DNA from: a virus
Strand: one strand, 5' to 3'
DNA: 23,978 bases
Virus record (IMG/VR): IMGVR_UViG_3300020404_000278
Coordinates: 1-23,978 of that record
Translations under genes and position numbers: made by a program
In this document: piece after piece, positions 15,627 to 22,964 of the stretch
Layout of the letters: the number at the start of each line of letters is the position of its first letter
How positions within the stretch are numbered: the stretch's first letter is position 1
The notes under the pieces: generated by a model
Databases searched by the model: none
The model's input: only the letters and a program-made list of their open reading frames with translations
What the model was told of the DNA's origin: nothing

Positions 15627-16157
15627 ATGGCAACAATAGATGAATTTAAAGCAAACCTTGTCGGTGGTGGTGCAAGAGCAAACCAGTTTCGTATAACTTT
15701 CAATACGCCAGGCGCAATTGCTACTGGTCTAGATGTCAGAAGAACATCTTTCTTAACCAGAACTGGACAATTGCCAGGCGCAACGATTGGTGAAGTCGCA
15801 GTTACTTTCAGAGGAAGAAGTCTTTTCCTTGCTGGTGATAGAGAGTTTGAACAATGGACAACTACAGTATTGAACGATACTGACTTTATGATTAGAAACG
15901 CTATGGAAAGATGGCAGAACGCAATGAATGATTTTCAAACTAATACTGGTTTGACAAATGTTGCAGACTATACTGCTGATTTGACTGTAGAACAATTAGA
16001 TAGAGATGATACAGTTCTTAAAACTTACATTCTAAGAAACTGTTTCCCAATTTCTACTAGTGCAATTGATTTAAGTTATGATGCGACTACTGAAGTTGAA
16101 ACTTTCGACATCACTTGGAGATACACACACTTTGAAGCATCAGCAGTTAACTTCTAA
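15627..16157 (+). CDS. gp19: Tail tube protein gp19
   Basis: A 176-residue protein of T4 gp19 type (163 in T4). Recognisable parts are LVGGGARANQFRITFNTPGA, then TSFLTRTGQLPGATIGEVAV with TFRGRSLFLAGDREFEQWTT, and the C-terminal LRNCFPISTSAIDLSYDATT. The gp3-like protein downstream contains a related 'LPG..LG' core, consistent with a shared tube-type fold. It forms the inner tube through which DNA passes. It starts two bases after the sheath stop, so sheath and tube are made from one message. Confidence 0.95.
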   Translation: MATIDEFKANLVGGGARANQFRITFNTPGAIATGLDVRRTSFLTRTGQLPGATIGEVAVTFRGRSLFLAGDREFEQWTTTVLNDTDFMIRNAMERWQNAMNDFQTNTGLTNVADYTADLTVEQLDRDDTVLKTYILRNCFPISTSAIDLSYDATTEVETFDITWRYTHFEASAVNF

Positions 16158-16165
16158 TTAGTTCT

Positions 16166-16173
16166 ACTAAATA
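16166..16173 (+). promoter_or_regulatory. Late promoter upstream of gp20
   Basis: ACTAAATA, 19 bases before the ATG at 16193. The predicted start near 16179 leaves a short leader with AAGGAG (16181-16186). Confidence 0.6.
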
Positions 16174-16192
16174 GACCTATAAGGAGTTTATG

Positions 16193-17704
16193 ATGGCGGA
16201 ATTGTTTGGTTTTCGTATCACTAGAAAAAAAGAGGACGCAGAGACTTTTACTCTGCCGTCCTCTGATGATGGTGCAGAAGATATTGCAACTGGTGGATTC
16301 TTTTCTTCAGTATATGATATTGAAGGAAAGGATAAAACTCAGTACGACCTAATCAAAAGATATAGACATATTGCACAACAACCAGAGTGTGATAGTGCAA
16401 TTGAAGATATTGTGAGTGAGGGTATCGCTTCAAATGAAGGCGATGCCCCCATCTCATTGATGTTAGATGGTCTTAAGCAATCTTCTACTGTCAAGAAAAG
16501 AATTCGTGAAGAATTTGATAGAGTTTTACAACTCTTACAATTTCAAGAAAAAGGACACGATATCTTTCGTAGATGGTACGTTGATGGTAGGATATACTAC
16601 CACAAAGTGATTGAAAAGAAAAATCCAAGAAAAGGAATTACAGAGTTAAGATATATTGACCCACAAAAAATTAAAAAAGTAAGGGAAAAAATATCTGGCA
16701 AACCTAATCCTATTACTGGTGTAGAGGAAAAACAAAAGGTAGAAGAGTTTTTCTTTTATAATGAGAATGGAATTACTACTGGTGGTTCTGTTAATAGTGG
16801 TTTAAAAATCACAAAAGATTCTATTGCGTATTGTCCATCTGGATTAATCGACCAGAATAAAGGTACAGTACTTTCTTACTTAAATAAAGCGATTAAACCA
16901 GTCAATCAATTAAGAATGATTGAAGATAGTTTGGTTATCTATCGTATATCAAGAGCACCAGAACGTAGAATTTTCTATATTGATGTTGGTAATCTACCAA
17001 AGATTAAAGCAGAACAATATCTAAAAGATGTTATGAATCGTTATCGTAACAAACTAGTATATGACGCATCTACTGGTGAAATTCGTGATGACAGAAATCA
17101 TATGTCTATGTTAGAGGATTTCTGGTTGCCAAGAAGAGAAGGTGGTAGAGGAACAGAGATTACTACTTTGCCTGGCGGTTCTAATCTTGGTGAGATTGAT
17201 GATATCCTATACTTCCAAAGAAAGCTGTATAGGTCATTAAATGTACCTATCTCAAGAATGGAAGCAGAACAGAACTTTTCTATTGGTAGGTCTACAGAGA
17301 TTACAAGAGATGAACTTAAATTTACAAAGTTTGTCCAAAGACTAAGAAAGAAATTTACTGTCTTATTACATGATATTCTGAAAACACAACTAGTATTAAC
17401 TGGTGTGATTGCAGAAGAAGAATGGGATAGTATGAAAGAACATATCACCTATGACTTCTTACAAGATGGTCATTTTGCTGAATTGCGTGATGCAGAAATT
17501 TTGAGAGAAAGAATTGATATGTTAGGAACTTTAGAACCATATGTTGGTAATTTCTTTTCCAAGAAATGGGTTCAAAAGAATGTTCTTCGTCAGACTGAAG
17601 AAGAAATCGAAATGATGGCGAAAGAAATAGAAGATGAGGGTGGTGGTGAAGAAGATGACATGATGATGTCAAACGACCCAACAATTAGTGAGGATAAAAA
17701 ATGA
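16193..17704 (+). CDS. gp20: Portal protein gp20
   Basis: A 503-residue protein of T4 gp20 type (524 in T4). Diagnostic segments are YDLIKRYRHIAQQPECDSAI with EDIVSEGI, RRWYVDGRIYYHKVIEKKNP, LRYIDPQKIKKVRE, INQLRMIEDS-like NQLRMIEDSLVIYRISRAPE with RRIFYIDVGNLPK, and TTLPGGSNLGEIDDI. The C-terminus is acidic (EDEGGGEEDDMMMSNDP). The ATG at 16193 is preferred to the adjacent one at 16190 because AAGGAG lies 6 bases upstream of it rather than 3. The portal dodecamer nucleates prohead assembly and is the docking site of gp17. Its stop overlaps the gp67 start (ATGA). Confidence 0.97.
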   Translation: MAELFGFRITRKKEDAETFTLPSSDDGAEDIATGGFFSSVYDIEGKDKTQYDLIKRYRHIAQQPECDSAIEDIVSEGIASNEGDAPISLMLDGLKQSSTVKKRIREEFDRVLQLLQFQEKGHDIFRRWYVDGRIYYHKVIEKKNPRKGITELRYIDPQKIKKVREKISGKPNPITGVEEKQKVEEFFFYNENGITTGGSVNSGLKITKDSIAYCPSGLIDQNKGTVLSYLNKAIKPVNQLRMIEDSLVIYRISRAPERRIFYIDVGNLPKIKAEQYLKDVMNRYRNKLVYDASTGEIRDDRNHMSMLEDFWLPRREGGRGTEITTLPGGSNLGEIDDILYFQRKLYRSLNVPISRMEAEQNFSIGRSTEITRDELKFTKFVQRLRKKFTVLLHDILKTQLVLTGVIAEEEWDSMKEHITYDFLQDGHFAELRDAEILRERIDMLGTLEPYVGNFFSKKWVQKNVLRQTEEEIEMMAKEIEDEGGGEEDDMMMSNDPTISEDKK

Positions 17705-17886
17705 CAAGAGAAATAATTGATGCGATTGCATCTGGTGATAACCTTGGTGCAGAAACAGAATTTAAGAGTGCAGTTAGTAAAAGAGTTGGTGATGCTCTTG
17801 AACTAAAAAGAAAAGAAGTTGCACAAACTATTGTAACACAACACATTCCAGAAGTAGAGGAAGATGAAGAAGTTCAATCAAATTGA
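17701..17886 (+). CDS. gp67: Prohead core protein gp67
   Basis: A 61-residue, highly charged helical protein. MTREIIDAIASGDNLGAETE and FKSAVSKRVGDALELKRKEV are typical of the short gp67 proteins I recall from marine T4-like phages. The C-terminus is acidic (PEVEEDEEVQSN). T4 gp67 (80 residues) is an internal core protein needed for correct prohead shape and is cleaved by gp21. The position directly after the portal and before gp21 agrees. It overlaps gp20 by four bases and the next gene by 23 bases. Confidence 0.8.
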   Translation: MTREIIDAIASGDNLGAETEFKSAVSKRVGDALELKRKEVAQTIVTQHIPEVEEDEEVQSN

Positions 17887-18118
17887 TTTGCCTGAAAAGG
17901 ACGAGCATAAGAAAACTAAAGAATATCGTAAACTATCGCCTAAAATGAAACAGGCAGTTGACGATATCTTTAAGCAAATGGATGCGAAACCTTCAGATTT
18001 CCTAAATACTTTTGAAAAAACTATAAAAAGTGTCGCTCAGAAGTATAAAGTGCGTGAAAAAGAACTGCATAAATACTTTGAGAGAGAAATGTTAGGAGAA
18101 TATGGATATGGCAGTTAG
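17864..18118 (+). CDS. Small charged protein at the gp68 position
   Basis: An 84-residue, Lys/Glu-rich, mostly helical protein (YRKLSPKMKQAVDDIFKQMD, EKTIKSVAQKYKVREKELHK). I do not recognise a family by sequence. In T4 the next gene after 67 is 68, a second prohead core protein (141 residues). This one has the right place and composition but is much shorter, so equivalence is only a suggestion. It begins inside gp67 (23-base overlap, AGAGG upstream) and its 3' part contains a CATAAATA element that may drive the next gene. Confidence 0.6.
   Translation: MKKFNQIDLPEKDEHKKTKEYRKLSPKMKQAVDDIFKQMDAKPSDFLNTFEKTIKSVAQKYKVREKELHKYFEREMLGEYGYGS
18068..18075 (+). promoter_or_regulatory. Possible late promoter inside the gp68-position gene
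   Basis: CATAAATA lies within the coding region, 32 bases before the ATG at 18108, with a predicted start near 18081. The placement relative to the next gene is like that of the other late promoters. A second CCTAAATA at 18001-18008 in the same gene has no such relation, so chance is possible. Confidence 0.4.
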
Positions 18119-18491
18119 TGCAGTAATCCTATCGGATAAAGATTTTGAAACAGTTGTCAAGGTAACAACATCTGGAACTAATACTAACGCAAGTATTGTT
18201 GATGCGTCTGCACTTGAGGGTGCTGCTACAGACCCAAGATTAAGCATTGTTGCTTGTCAATGGACTACTGGTAGTCAAACTAACGTATTATTTGACGCAA
18301 CTACAAATGATGTTGCATTATCACTAAACGGAAATGGTGCATATAATACTGGTGCAGTAGGAATGCCTTCTATTCCAAACCCAGAAAGTTCTGGTGTATC
18401 TGGTGATATTCTTTTAACAAATGGAAGTGCATCTGTAGGCACAATCTGGTTAAAGTTAAGAAAAACTTCTGGATATAATAACCTCAAATAA
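18108..18491 (+). CDS. Putative virion/head structural protein of unknown family
   Basis: A 127-residue beta-rich protein. It begins AVSAVILSDKDFETVVKVTT with ASALEGAATDPRLSIVA, and the C-terminus GTIWLKLRKTSGYNNL is alternating hydrophobic and basic. In style it resembles small virion proteins I recall from marine T4-like phages beside the head genes. A head decoration or inner-capsid role is inferred from its place between the core genes and the protease. The ATG at 18108 is chosen over 18102 because AGGAG (18094-18098) then lies 9 bases upstream; 3 bases would be too short. It overlaps the preceding gene by 11 bases. No gp21-type cleavage landmark is obvious. Confidence 0.6.
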   Translation: MAVSAVILSDKDFETVVKVTTSGTNTNASIVDASALEGAATDPRLSIVACQWTTGSQTNVLFDATTNDVALSLNGNGAYNTGAVGMPSIPNPESSGVSGDILLTNGSASVGTIWLKLRKTSGYNNLK

Positions 18492-18502
18492 AGGATAGAA
18501 CT

Positions 18503-19156
18503 ATGAGATTAATATCAGAAAATTTTGTAGATAATGTTGAATATATCACAGAACAAGACGAACAAACTGGTAAGAAAAATTACAAGTTGAAAGGCGTCTT
18601 TATGCAATCTGAGATTAAAAATCGTAATGGTAGAGTATATCCTTTTGAAGTATTAGATAAAGAAGTAAAAAGGTATAGTAAAGAATTTATTGAACAGAAT
18701 CGTGCATATGGGGAACTAGGACACCCAGACGGCCCGACAGTAAATTTAGACAAAGTATCACATATGGTAACATCATTAAAACCAGACGGTAAGAACTTTA
18801 TCGGTGAAGCAAAAGTGATGTCAACACCTATGGGTAACATTGTTAAGAATATTATGGATGATGGTGGTAAACTCGCAGTATCCTCAAGGGGTATGGGTAG
18901 TTTGGAATCAAAGAATGGTGCAAACTATGTAAAAGACGATTTCTATCTTGCAACTGCTGCTGACATTGTTGCAGACCCTTCTGCACCCAACGCTTTCGTA
19001 GACGGAATTATGGAAGGTAAAGAGTGGGTATGGAACAATGGTTTGTTACAAGAACAAGAAGTAGCGGAAATCAAGAATGAAATGGAGCGTAATATTCGTT
19101 CCAAAAAAGCGAATTACCAAGCATTGGCTTTCGCAAAATTCCTTAAAAAGTTATAA
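18503..19156 (+). CDS. gp21: Prohead maturation protease gp21
   Basis: A 217-residue protein, close to T4 gp21 (212). The N-terminal KGVFMQSEIKNRNGRVYPFE with VLDKEV, the GELGHPDGPTVNLDKVSH segment carrying His74, and KLAVSSRGMGSL carrying Ser127/Ser128 are the known landmarks of the T4-type prohead protease (His/Ser catalysis). It cleaves the core and capsid proteins after (L/I)xE motifs. Such a site is visible in the capsid protein encoded downstream. The start follows AGGATAG. There is no obvious separate promoter in the 11-base gap before it. Confidence 0.95.
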   Translation: MRLISENFVDNVEYITEQDEQTGKKNYKLKGVFMQSEIKNRNGRVYPFEVLDKEVKRYSKEFIEQNRAYGELGHPDGPTVNLDKVSHMVTSLKPDGKNFIGEAKVMSTPMGNIVKNIMDDGGKLAVSSRGMGSLESKNGANYVKDDFYLATAADIVADPSAPNAFVDGIMEGKEWVWNNGLLQEQEVAEIKNEMERNIRSKKANYQALAFAKFLKKL

Positions 19157-19158
19157 TT

Positions 19159-19166
19159 ACTAAATA
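19159..19166 (+). promoter_or_regulatory. Late promoter upstream of gp22
   Basis: ACTAAATA directly after the gp21 stop, predicted start near 19172. The leader of about 32 bases contains TAGGAGA (19191-19197) before the ATG at 19204. Confidence 0.6.
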
Positions 19167-19203
19167 TAATGATAAGGATTAATATTAACTTAGGAGACTT
19201 CAA

Positions 19204-20667
19204 ATGTCAGAAATTGATAAGACAATTGAGGAATTAGAAGCTGAAGTTCAAAACGAACTTAGTGAAGCAGAGATGAAAAAAGATACATCTGCTAGTGGAA
19301 AAGGCGCTGTCGCTGCTGAACCAATGAAAAAAATGGATTCAGAAGATGAAGATGCTGAAGATACTGGTGCTGCTGTGACTAAATCGTCTGACGCTAAGAA
19401 AGACTATGCTAAGAAAGTAAAGACTGATGGTTCTATTCCTGCTAAAGTAAAGGGTGATGAGAAACCTCAAAAACTTGCCGCTCAGTATGCAGAAGGTTAT
19501 ACTGATGAAGAGATTAGAGATTTATGTCATTCTAAAGACCATGACTGTGCAACAGTTGTGGAACACCCAGTATGGGGTAAAGGTAAACCAGTATACGAGT
19601 CTCATGCAATTCCAGATGAAAATGGATATGTTGCATGGTATGATGTACAATTCAAACATGGTTTAGAAGAAAAGGTCATGGCAGAAGACATGAAAATTGT
19701 CAAGAGTGACCATCATGGTAAAAAGGAAACTAAGAATATGACCAAAGGTGATATGCTTAATGCTATGAATATGGCCATGAAAAAGATGAAGAAAGATGAC
19801 CTTCAAGCAACTTATGATGCTATGATGAACAAAGAAGAACCAACTGATGAACAGTTGGAACTTGATGGTTTATCAAAAGCAAAAGAAGCGATTGAAAAAA
19901 GACTTGCATCAATTAATGTTAAAGAAGATGTTGACGCTCTTGTACAAGGTGAAGACCTTTCAGAAGAGTTCCAAGCAAAAGCCGCAACAATTTTTGAAGC
20001 AGCAGTCAAATCTAAAATTCGTCCAGAAGTAGAGAGAATTGAAGAAGAAAAATCTCAAGAGATTGCAGAAGAAATGGATACATTCAAAACTGAACTCGCA
20101 GAAAAGGTAGATGGTTATCTTGACTACGTTGTAACAGAGTGGATGAAAGAAAACGAACTTGCAATTGAAAGAGGACTTAAAGGTGAAATCGCAGAAGATT
20201 TCATTGGTGGTCTGAAAGCATTGTTTGAAGAACATTACATTGATGTTCCAGACGAAAAGTATGATATACTTGAATCACAAGCACAAAAGATTGATGAACT
20301 TGAAGAAAAGTTAAACGATACAATCGGTAAACTTACTGAAAAGAAACAATCTGAAGATTCACTTGTGCGTGAGTCAGTAATTAGTGAAGTTTCATCTGAC
20401 CTTGCCGACACTCAAAAAGAGAAGTTTGCAAGTTTAGTGGAAGATGTTGAGTTTACAGACAAGGATTCCTTTGTTGAAAAACTTAACACACTCAAGGAAA
20501 ATTATTTTCCAAAATCTGTTCCTTCAGAAACTTTGACAGAAGAAAATGAAGAAACAAAAGAAATTGATGTTAGCGGTGCTATGGCTGCATATATGTCCGC
20601 TATTAAAAGACAAGCGCCTTACGCAATGAAAGACGCCGAACCTTTTAAGAAAGATGTCAAAAATTAA
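19204..20667 (+). CDS. gp22: Prohead scaffold protein gp22, enlarged
   Basis: A 487-residue protein, far longer than T4 gp22 (269). The gp22-like part is the C-terminal half (about residues 236-470): EDVDALVQGEDLSEEFQAKA leading into long charged helices and coiled coil (QKIDELEEKLNDTIGKLTEK), ending in a helical tail. Residues 1-95 are low-complexity and acidic/basic. Residues about 115-168 form a distinct Trp/Tyr-containing beta-type segment (TVVEHPVWGKGKPVYESH; ENGYVAWYDVQFKHGLEEKV). Such a module is not in T4 gp22. The protein would fill the prohead core and be cleaved by gp21, leaving pieces in the head. A late promoter precedes it. The identity rests on the C-terminal half and on its place between gp21 and gp23. 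Confidence 0.9.
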   Translation: MSEIDKTIEELEAEVQNELSEAEMKKDTSASGKGAVAAEPMKKMDSEDEDAEDTGAAVTKSSDAKKDYAKKVKTDGSIPAKVKGDEKPQKLAAQYAEGYTDEEIRDLCHSKDHDCATVVEHPVWGKGKPVYESHAIPDENGYVAWYDVQFKHGLEEKVMAEDMKIVKSDHHGKKETKNMTKGDMLNAMNMAMKKMKKDDLQATYDAMMNKEEPTDEQLELDGLSKAKEAIEKRLASINVKEDVDALVQGEDLSEEFQAKAATIFEAAVKSKIRPEVERIEEEKSQEIAEEMDTFKTELAEKVDGYLDYVVTEWMKENELAIERGLKGEIAEDFIGGLKALFEEHYIDVPDEKYDILESQAQKIDELEEKLNDTIGKLTEKKQSEDSLVRESVISEVSSDLADTQKEKFASLVEDVEFTDKDSFVEKLNTLKENYFPKSVPSETLTEENEETKEIDVSGAMAAYMSAIKRQAPYAMKDAEPFKKDVKN

Positions 20668-20672
20668 ATAAT

Positions 20673-20680
20673 GATAAATA
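20673..20680 (+). promoter_or_regulatory. Late promoter upstream of the major capsid gene
   Basis: GATAAATA starts 6 bases after the gp22 stop. The predicted start near 20686 gives a leader of about 27 bases with AAGGGGA (20700-20706). Confidence 0.7.
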
Positions 20681-20712
20681 TATGCAATAAACTTAGTTTA
20701 AGGGGATACTAA

Positions 20713-22050
20713 ATGTATAATTCAGAAAACTTACAAGAGAAGTGGCAGCCAGTCCTCAATCACCCAGACTTGCCTGAGATTAAGGATAACTACAAAAAAG
20801 CCGTTACTTCAATTATCTTGGAAAACCAAGAAAAAGCAATGAGAGAGGACAATGCGTTCTTGTCAGAAGCTGCACCAGCAAACTCTGGTTTTAGCGGAAG
20901 CAATATGCAAGGTTACGACCCAATTCTCATTTCACTCGTAAGACGAGCAATGCCAAACTTGATTGCCTACGACATTTGTGCCGTGCAACCAATGACTGGC
21001 CCAACTGGTCTTATCTTCGCAATGAAGTCAAAGTTCTCAACCCAAGGTGGTACAGAGGCATTATTCAACGAACCAAATGCTGGTTTCTCAAATGATGATG
21101 CTGCTGGAGACTTAAATTCAACTGCAATGACTGGTTCTAACCCAGCAGTCTTAAATGACGCATCTGCTGGTACATACTTAACTGGTGGTGACTCTTACGG
21201 TTCACAAACTGGTGGTGGTATGACTACTGGTGAGGCGGAAGCATTAGGTGATGCATCTGCTAACTCTTTCGCAGAAATGGCGTTCTCAATCGAGAGGTCA
21301 ACTGTGACTGCAACTTCAAGAGCACTTAAAGCAGAATACACTATGGAACTTGCTCAAGACCTTAAAGCAATCCACGGTTTAGATGCTGAGACAGAATTGT
21401 CAAACATCTTGTCTGCTGAAATTCTTGCAGAAATCAATAGAGAAGTTATTAGAACAATCTATAAGTCTGCTAAGAAAGGTGCTTCAGTCAACACAACTAC
21501 TGCTGGTATCTTTGATTTAGATACTGACTCAAACGGTAGATGGTCAGTTGAGAAGTTCAAAGGACTTATGTTCCAAATCGAAAGAGATGCGAACGTAATT
21601 GCTCAAGAAACTAGAAGAGGAAAAGGTAATATCATTATCACTTCTTCAGATGTTGCTTCTGCACTTCAAATGGCAGGTGTATTAGATTACACTCCTGCTT
21701 TAAATAATAACTTACAAGTTGACGATACTGGTAATACTTTTGCTGGTGTTCTTAACGGTAGATATAGAGTGTATATTGACCCATATGCTGCTAACAACGC
21801 TGCTTCACAGTACTATGTTGTTGGTTATAAGGGTACTTCACCATATGACGCTGGTATTTTCTACTGCCCGTATGTTCCATTGCAAATGGTTCGTGCAGTC
21901 GGTGAGAATACTTTCCAACCAAAAATTGGATTTAAGACAAGATATGGTGTTGCTCAAAACCCATTTGCTACTAGTGATGCAACAGATATCATTGCTGGTT
22001 CAGATGATAACACTTACTACAGAAGAGTTCAAGTCGCCAACCTTATGTAA
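20713..22050 (+). CDS. gp23: Major capsid protein gp23
   Basis: A 445-residue protein, shorter than T4 gp23 (521) as in marine T4-likes. The N-terminal peptide is helical and charged (LQEKWQPVLNHPDLPEIKD) and ends at FLSE (49-52), an (L/I)xE site for gp21. The mature chain would start at Ala53 (AAPANSG). Core landmarks follow: GYDPILISLVRRAMPNLIAY with DICAVQPMTGPTGLIFAMKS, FSIERSTVTATSRALKAEYT with MELAQDLKAIHGLDAETEL, and the C-terminal RTRYGV-like FKTRYGVAQNPF. It is one of the surest calls in the window. No gp24 vertex-protein copy is seen here. A strong terminator ends its message 29 bases after the stop. Confidence 0.98.
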   Translation: MYNSENLQEKWQPVLNHPDLPEIKDNYKKAVTSIILENQEKAMREDNAFLSEAAPANSGFSGSNMQGYDPILISLVRRAMPNLIAYDICAVQPMTGPTGLIFAMKSKFSTQGGTEALFNEPNAGFSNDDAAGDLNSTAMTGSNPAVLNDASAGTYLTGGDSYGSQTGGGMTTGEAEALGDASANSFAEMAFSIERSTVTATSRALKAEYTMELAQDLKAIHGLDAETELSNILSAEILAEINREVIRTIYKSAKKGASVNTTTAGIFDLDTDSNGRWSVEKFKGLMFQIERDANVIAQETRRGKGNIIITSSDVASALQMAGVLDYTPALNNNLQVDDTGNTFAGVLNGRYRVYIDPYAANNAASQYYVVGYKGTSPYDAGIFYCPYVPLQMVRAVGENTFQPKIGFKTRYGVAQNPFATSDATDIIAGSDDNTYYRRVQVANLM

Positions 22051-22078
22051 TAATAAGAAACGATTTAAACGAAAAACT

Positions 22079-22106
22079 AAAGGGGAGTTCACGCTCCCCT
22101 TTTTTT
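22079..22106 (+). terminator. Intrinsic terminator after gp23
   Basis: AGGGGAG (22081-22087) and CTCCCCT (22094-22100) form an exact 7-bp GC-rich stem with a 6-base loop, followed by T's to 22106. A flanking AA can pair with the first T's. It is the clearest terminator in the window and separates capsid transcription from the promoter only a few bases further on. Confidence 0.93.
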
Positions 22107-22109
22107 ATA

Positions 22110-22117
22110 CCTAAATA
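22110..22117 (+). promoter_or_regulatory. Late promoter upstream of the DUF1289-type gene
   Basis: CCTAAATA, then ATACT, then ATG at 22123. With T4-like spacing the predicted first base is the A of the ATG. That is the same geometry as the minus-strand promoter at 13491-13498. Confidence 0.55.
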
Positions 22118-22122
22118 ATACT

Positions 22123-22320
22123 ATGGAAAGTCCATGTATAAGGGTATGTAAATTAAATTACGGTGAATATCTTTCAGTTAGTGGGCAACTGATTTGTATA
22201 GGTTGTGGAAGAACCCAAGATGAAATTAGAGAATGGTCAATCTATACAGATGAACAAAGAAGAAAAATTATGGAGAGACTAGATGGTTTCAACGAATATG
22301 TTGTCAAGACAACCAACTGA
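22123..22320 (+). CDS. DUF1289-type four-cysteine small protein
   Basis: A 65-residue protein that reads SPCIRVCKL at residues 3-11, then ICIGCGRTQDEIREW (24-38) and TDEQRRKIMERL. This is the pattern of the DUF1289 (YdhL-like) family: 'SPCI.VC.......C.GCGRT..EI..W.......R..I'. The four cysteines (5, 9, 25, 28) are all present, arranged CxxxC and CxxC, so metal or Fe-S binding is plausible; the biochemical role is not established to my knowledge. Family members are mostly small proteobacterial proteins, so this is probably host-derived. It lies between the capsid terminator and gp3, has a late-type promoter 5 bases upstream, shows no Shine-Dalgarno site, and overlaps the next gene by 38 bases. 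Confidence 0.8.
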   Translation: MESPCIRVCKLNYGEYLSVSGQLICIGCGRTQDEIREWSIYTDEQRRKIMERLDGFNEYVVKTTN

Positions 22321-22870
22321 ACTTGACTACGCAGACTCTACAAAGTTTAGATTTAAAATTAACAAACTACCAAAAGTAGAATTCTTTACAACACAATGTA
22401 CATTGCCAGGCATTAATCTTGGTGATGTTGTTATTCCTTCTCCATTTAAAGAAATACCAATTCAAGGTCATACATTAACGTATGATAATCTTGACATTAC
22501 TTTTCTTGTAGACGAAAAATTAGAAAACTATATTGAACTACATCAATGGTTAGTAGGTATTGGTTTTCCAAAAGCAAGAACCCAGTTTGAGTCATTCAAA
22601 CAAAATAATTCAGATGCATTTCCAGTACAAGGTGGAACAAAGGGTGAAGCAACAAACCCAGGCACACCATCTGGTGTACAAGGAATGTATGGTGATGCAA
22701 CATTAGTAATTACCTCAAGTAAAAATAACCCATCAGTAGAGGTAAGATTTTCTGATTTATATCCAGTATCACTAGGTTCTTTAAATTTTAATCAACAAGA
22801 GGGTGATATAACTTACCTAACTGCAACTTGTACTTTTACATATCTACGATACGAAATTTTTTCATTATAA
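22283..22870 (+). CDS. gp3: gp3-like tail completion / tube-type protein
   Basis: A 195-residue protein. Its core (TKFRFKINKLPKVEFFTTQC, then TLPGINLGDVVIPSPFKEIP, then LTYDNLDITFLVDEKLENYI, then ELHQWLVGIGFPKAR) shares the 'LPG..LG' and beta/helix layout of tube-type proteins such as gp19. In marine T4-like phages, as I recall, a protein of this type follows gp23 and is named gp3, the tail completion protein (176 residues in T4). The ORF starts inside the DUF1289-type gene (38-base overlap). GGAGAG (22272-22277) lies 5 bases before the ATG, supporting this start over 22298. The identity as gp3 is from synteny. A second tube-like or baseplate-tube protein is the alternative. Confidence 0.65.
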   Translation: MVSTNMLSRQPTELDYADSTKFRFKINKLPKVEFFTTQCTLPGINLGDVVIPSPFKEIPIQGHTLTYDNLDITFLVDEKLENYIELHQWLVGIGFPKARTQFESFKQNNSDAFPVQGGTKGEATNPGTPSGVQGMYGDATLVITSSKNNPSVEVRFSDLYPVSLGSLNFNQQEGDITYLTATCTFTYLRYEIFSL

Positions 22871-22873
22871 ATA
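22866..22873 (+). promoter_or_regulatory. T4-type late promoter upstream of uvsY
   Basis: An exact TATAAATA overlaps the gp3 stop codon. With T4-like spacing the start is at 22879, which is the first base of a long hairpin. Confidence 0.75.
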
Positions 22874-22878
22874 TAAAC

Positions 22879-22964
22879 GGTGGTGAATACATCTTGAACA
22901 AAAGATTTTTTATATTGAACTAGTGATTCAGTAAATATAAGAAAGAGAAGATAGATTCACCACC
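22879..22964 (+). promoter_or_regulatory. Long 5'-terminal hairpin in the uvsY leader
   Basis: GGTGGTGAAT (22879-22888) pairs exactly with ATTCACCACC (22955-22964). Inside this 10-bp stem are a 2x2 internal loop, a 5-bp helix (22891-22895 with 22948-22952), a lopsided internal loop, an 11-pair helix (22906-22916 with 22934-22944, one G-U) and a possible 3-bp apical stem. In total about 29 pairs form a rod of 86 bases. The first base is where the adjacent late promoter should start. GAGG (22975-22978) and the uvsY ATG (22987) lie outside the structure. It may protect the 5' end, act as a regulatory leader or be a processed small RNA. None of these is shown. Confidence 0.7.

Noticed and set aside
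18001-18008. CCTAAATA inside the gp68-position gene as a late promoter
   Set aside because: It is about 100 bases from the next start, and a better placed CATAAATA lies between.
21719-22114. 131-codon plus-strand frame overlapping the end of gp23
   Set aside because: It lies in another frame of a certain capsid gene, has hydrophobic and Leu/Thr-rich shadow composition and runs through the terminator.
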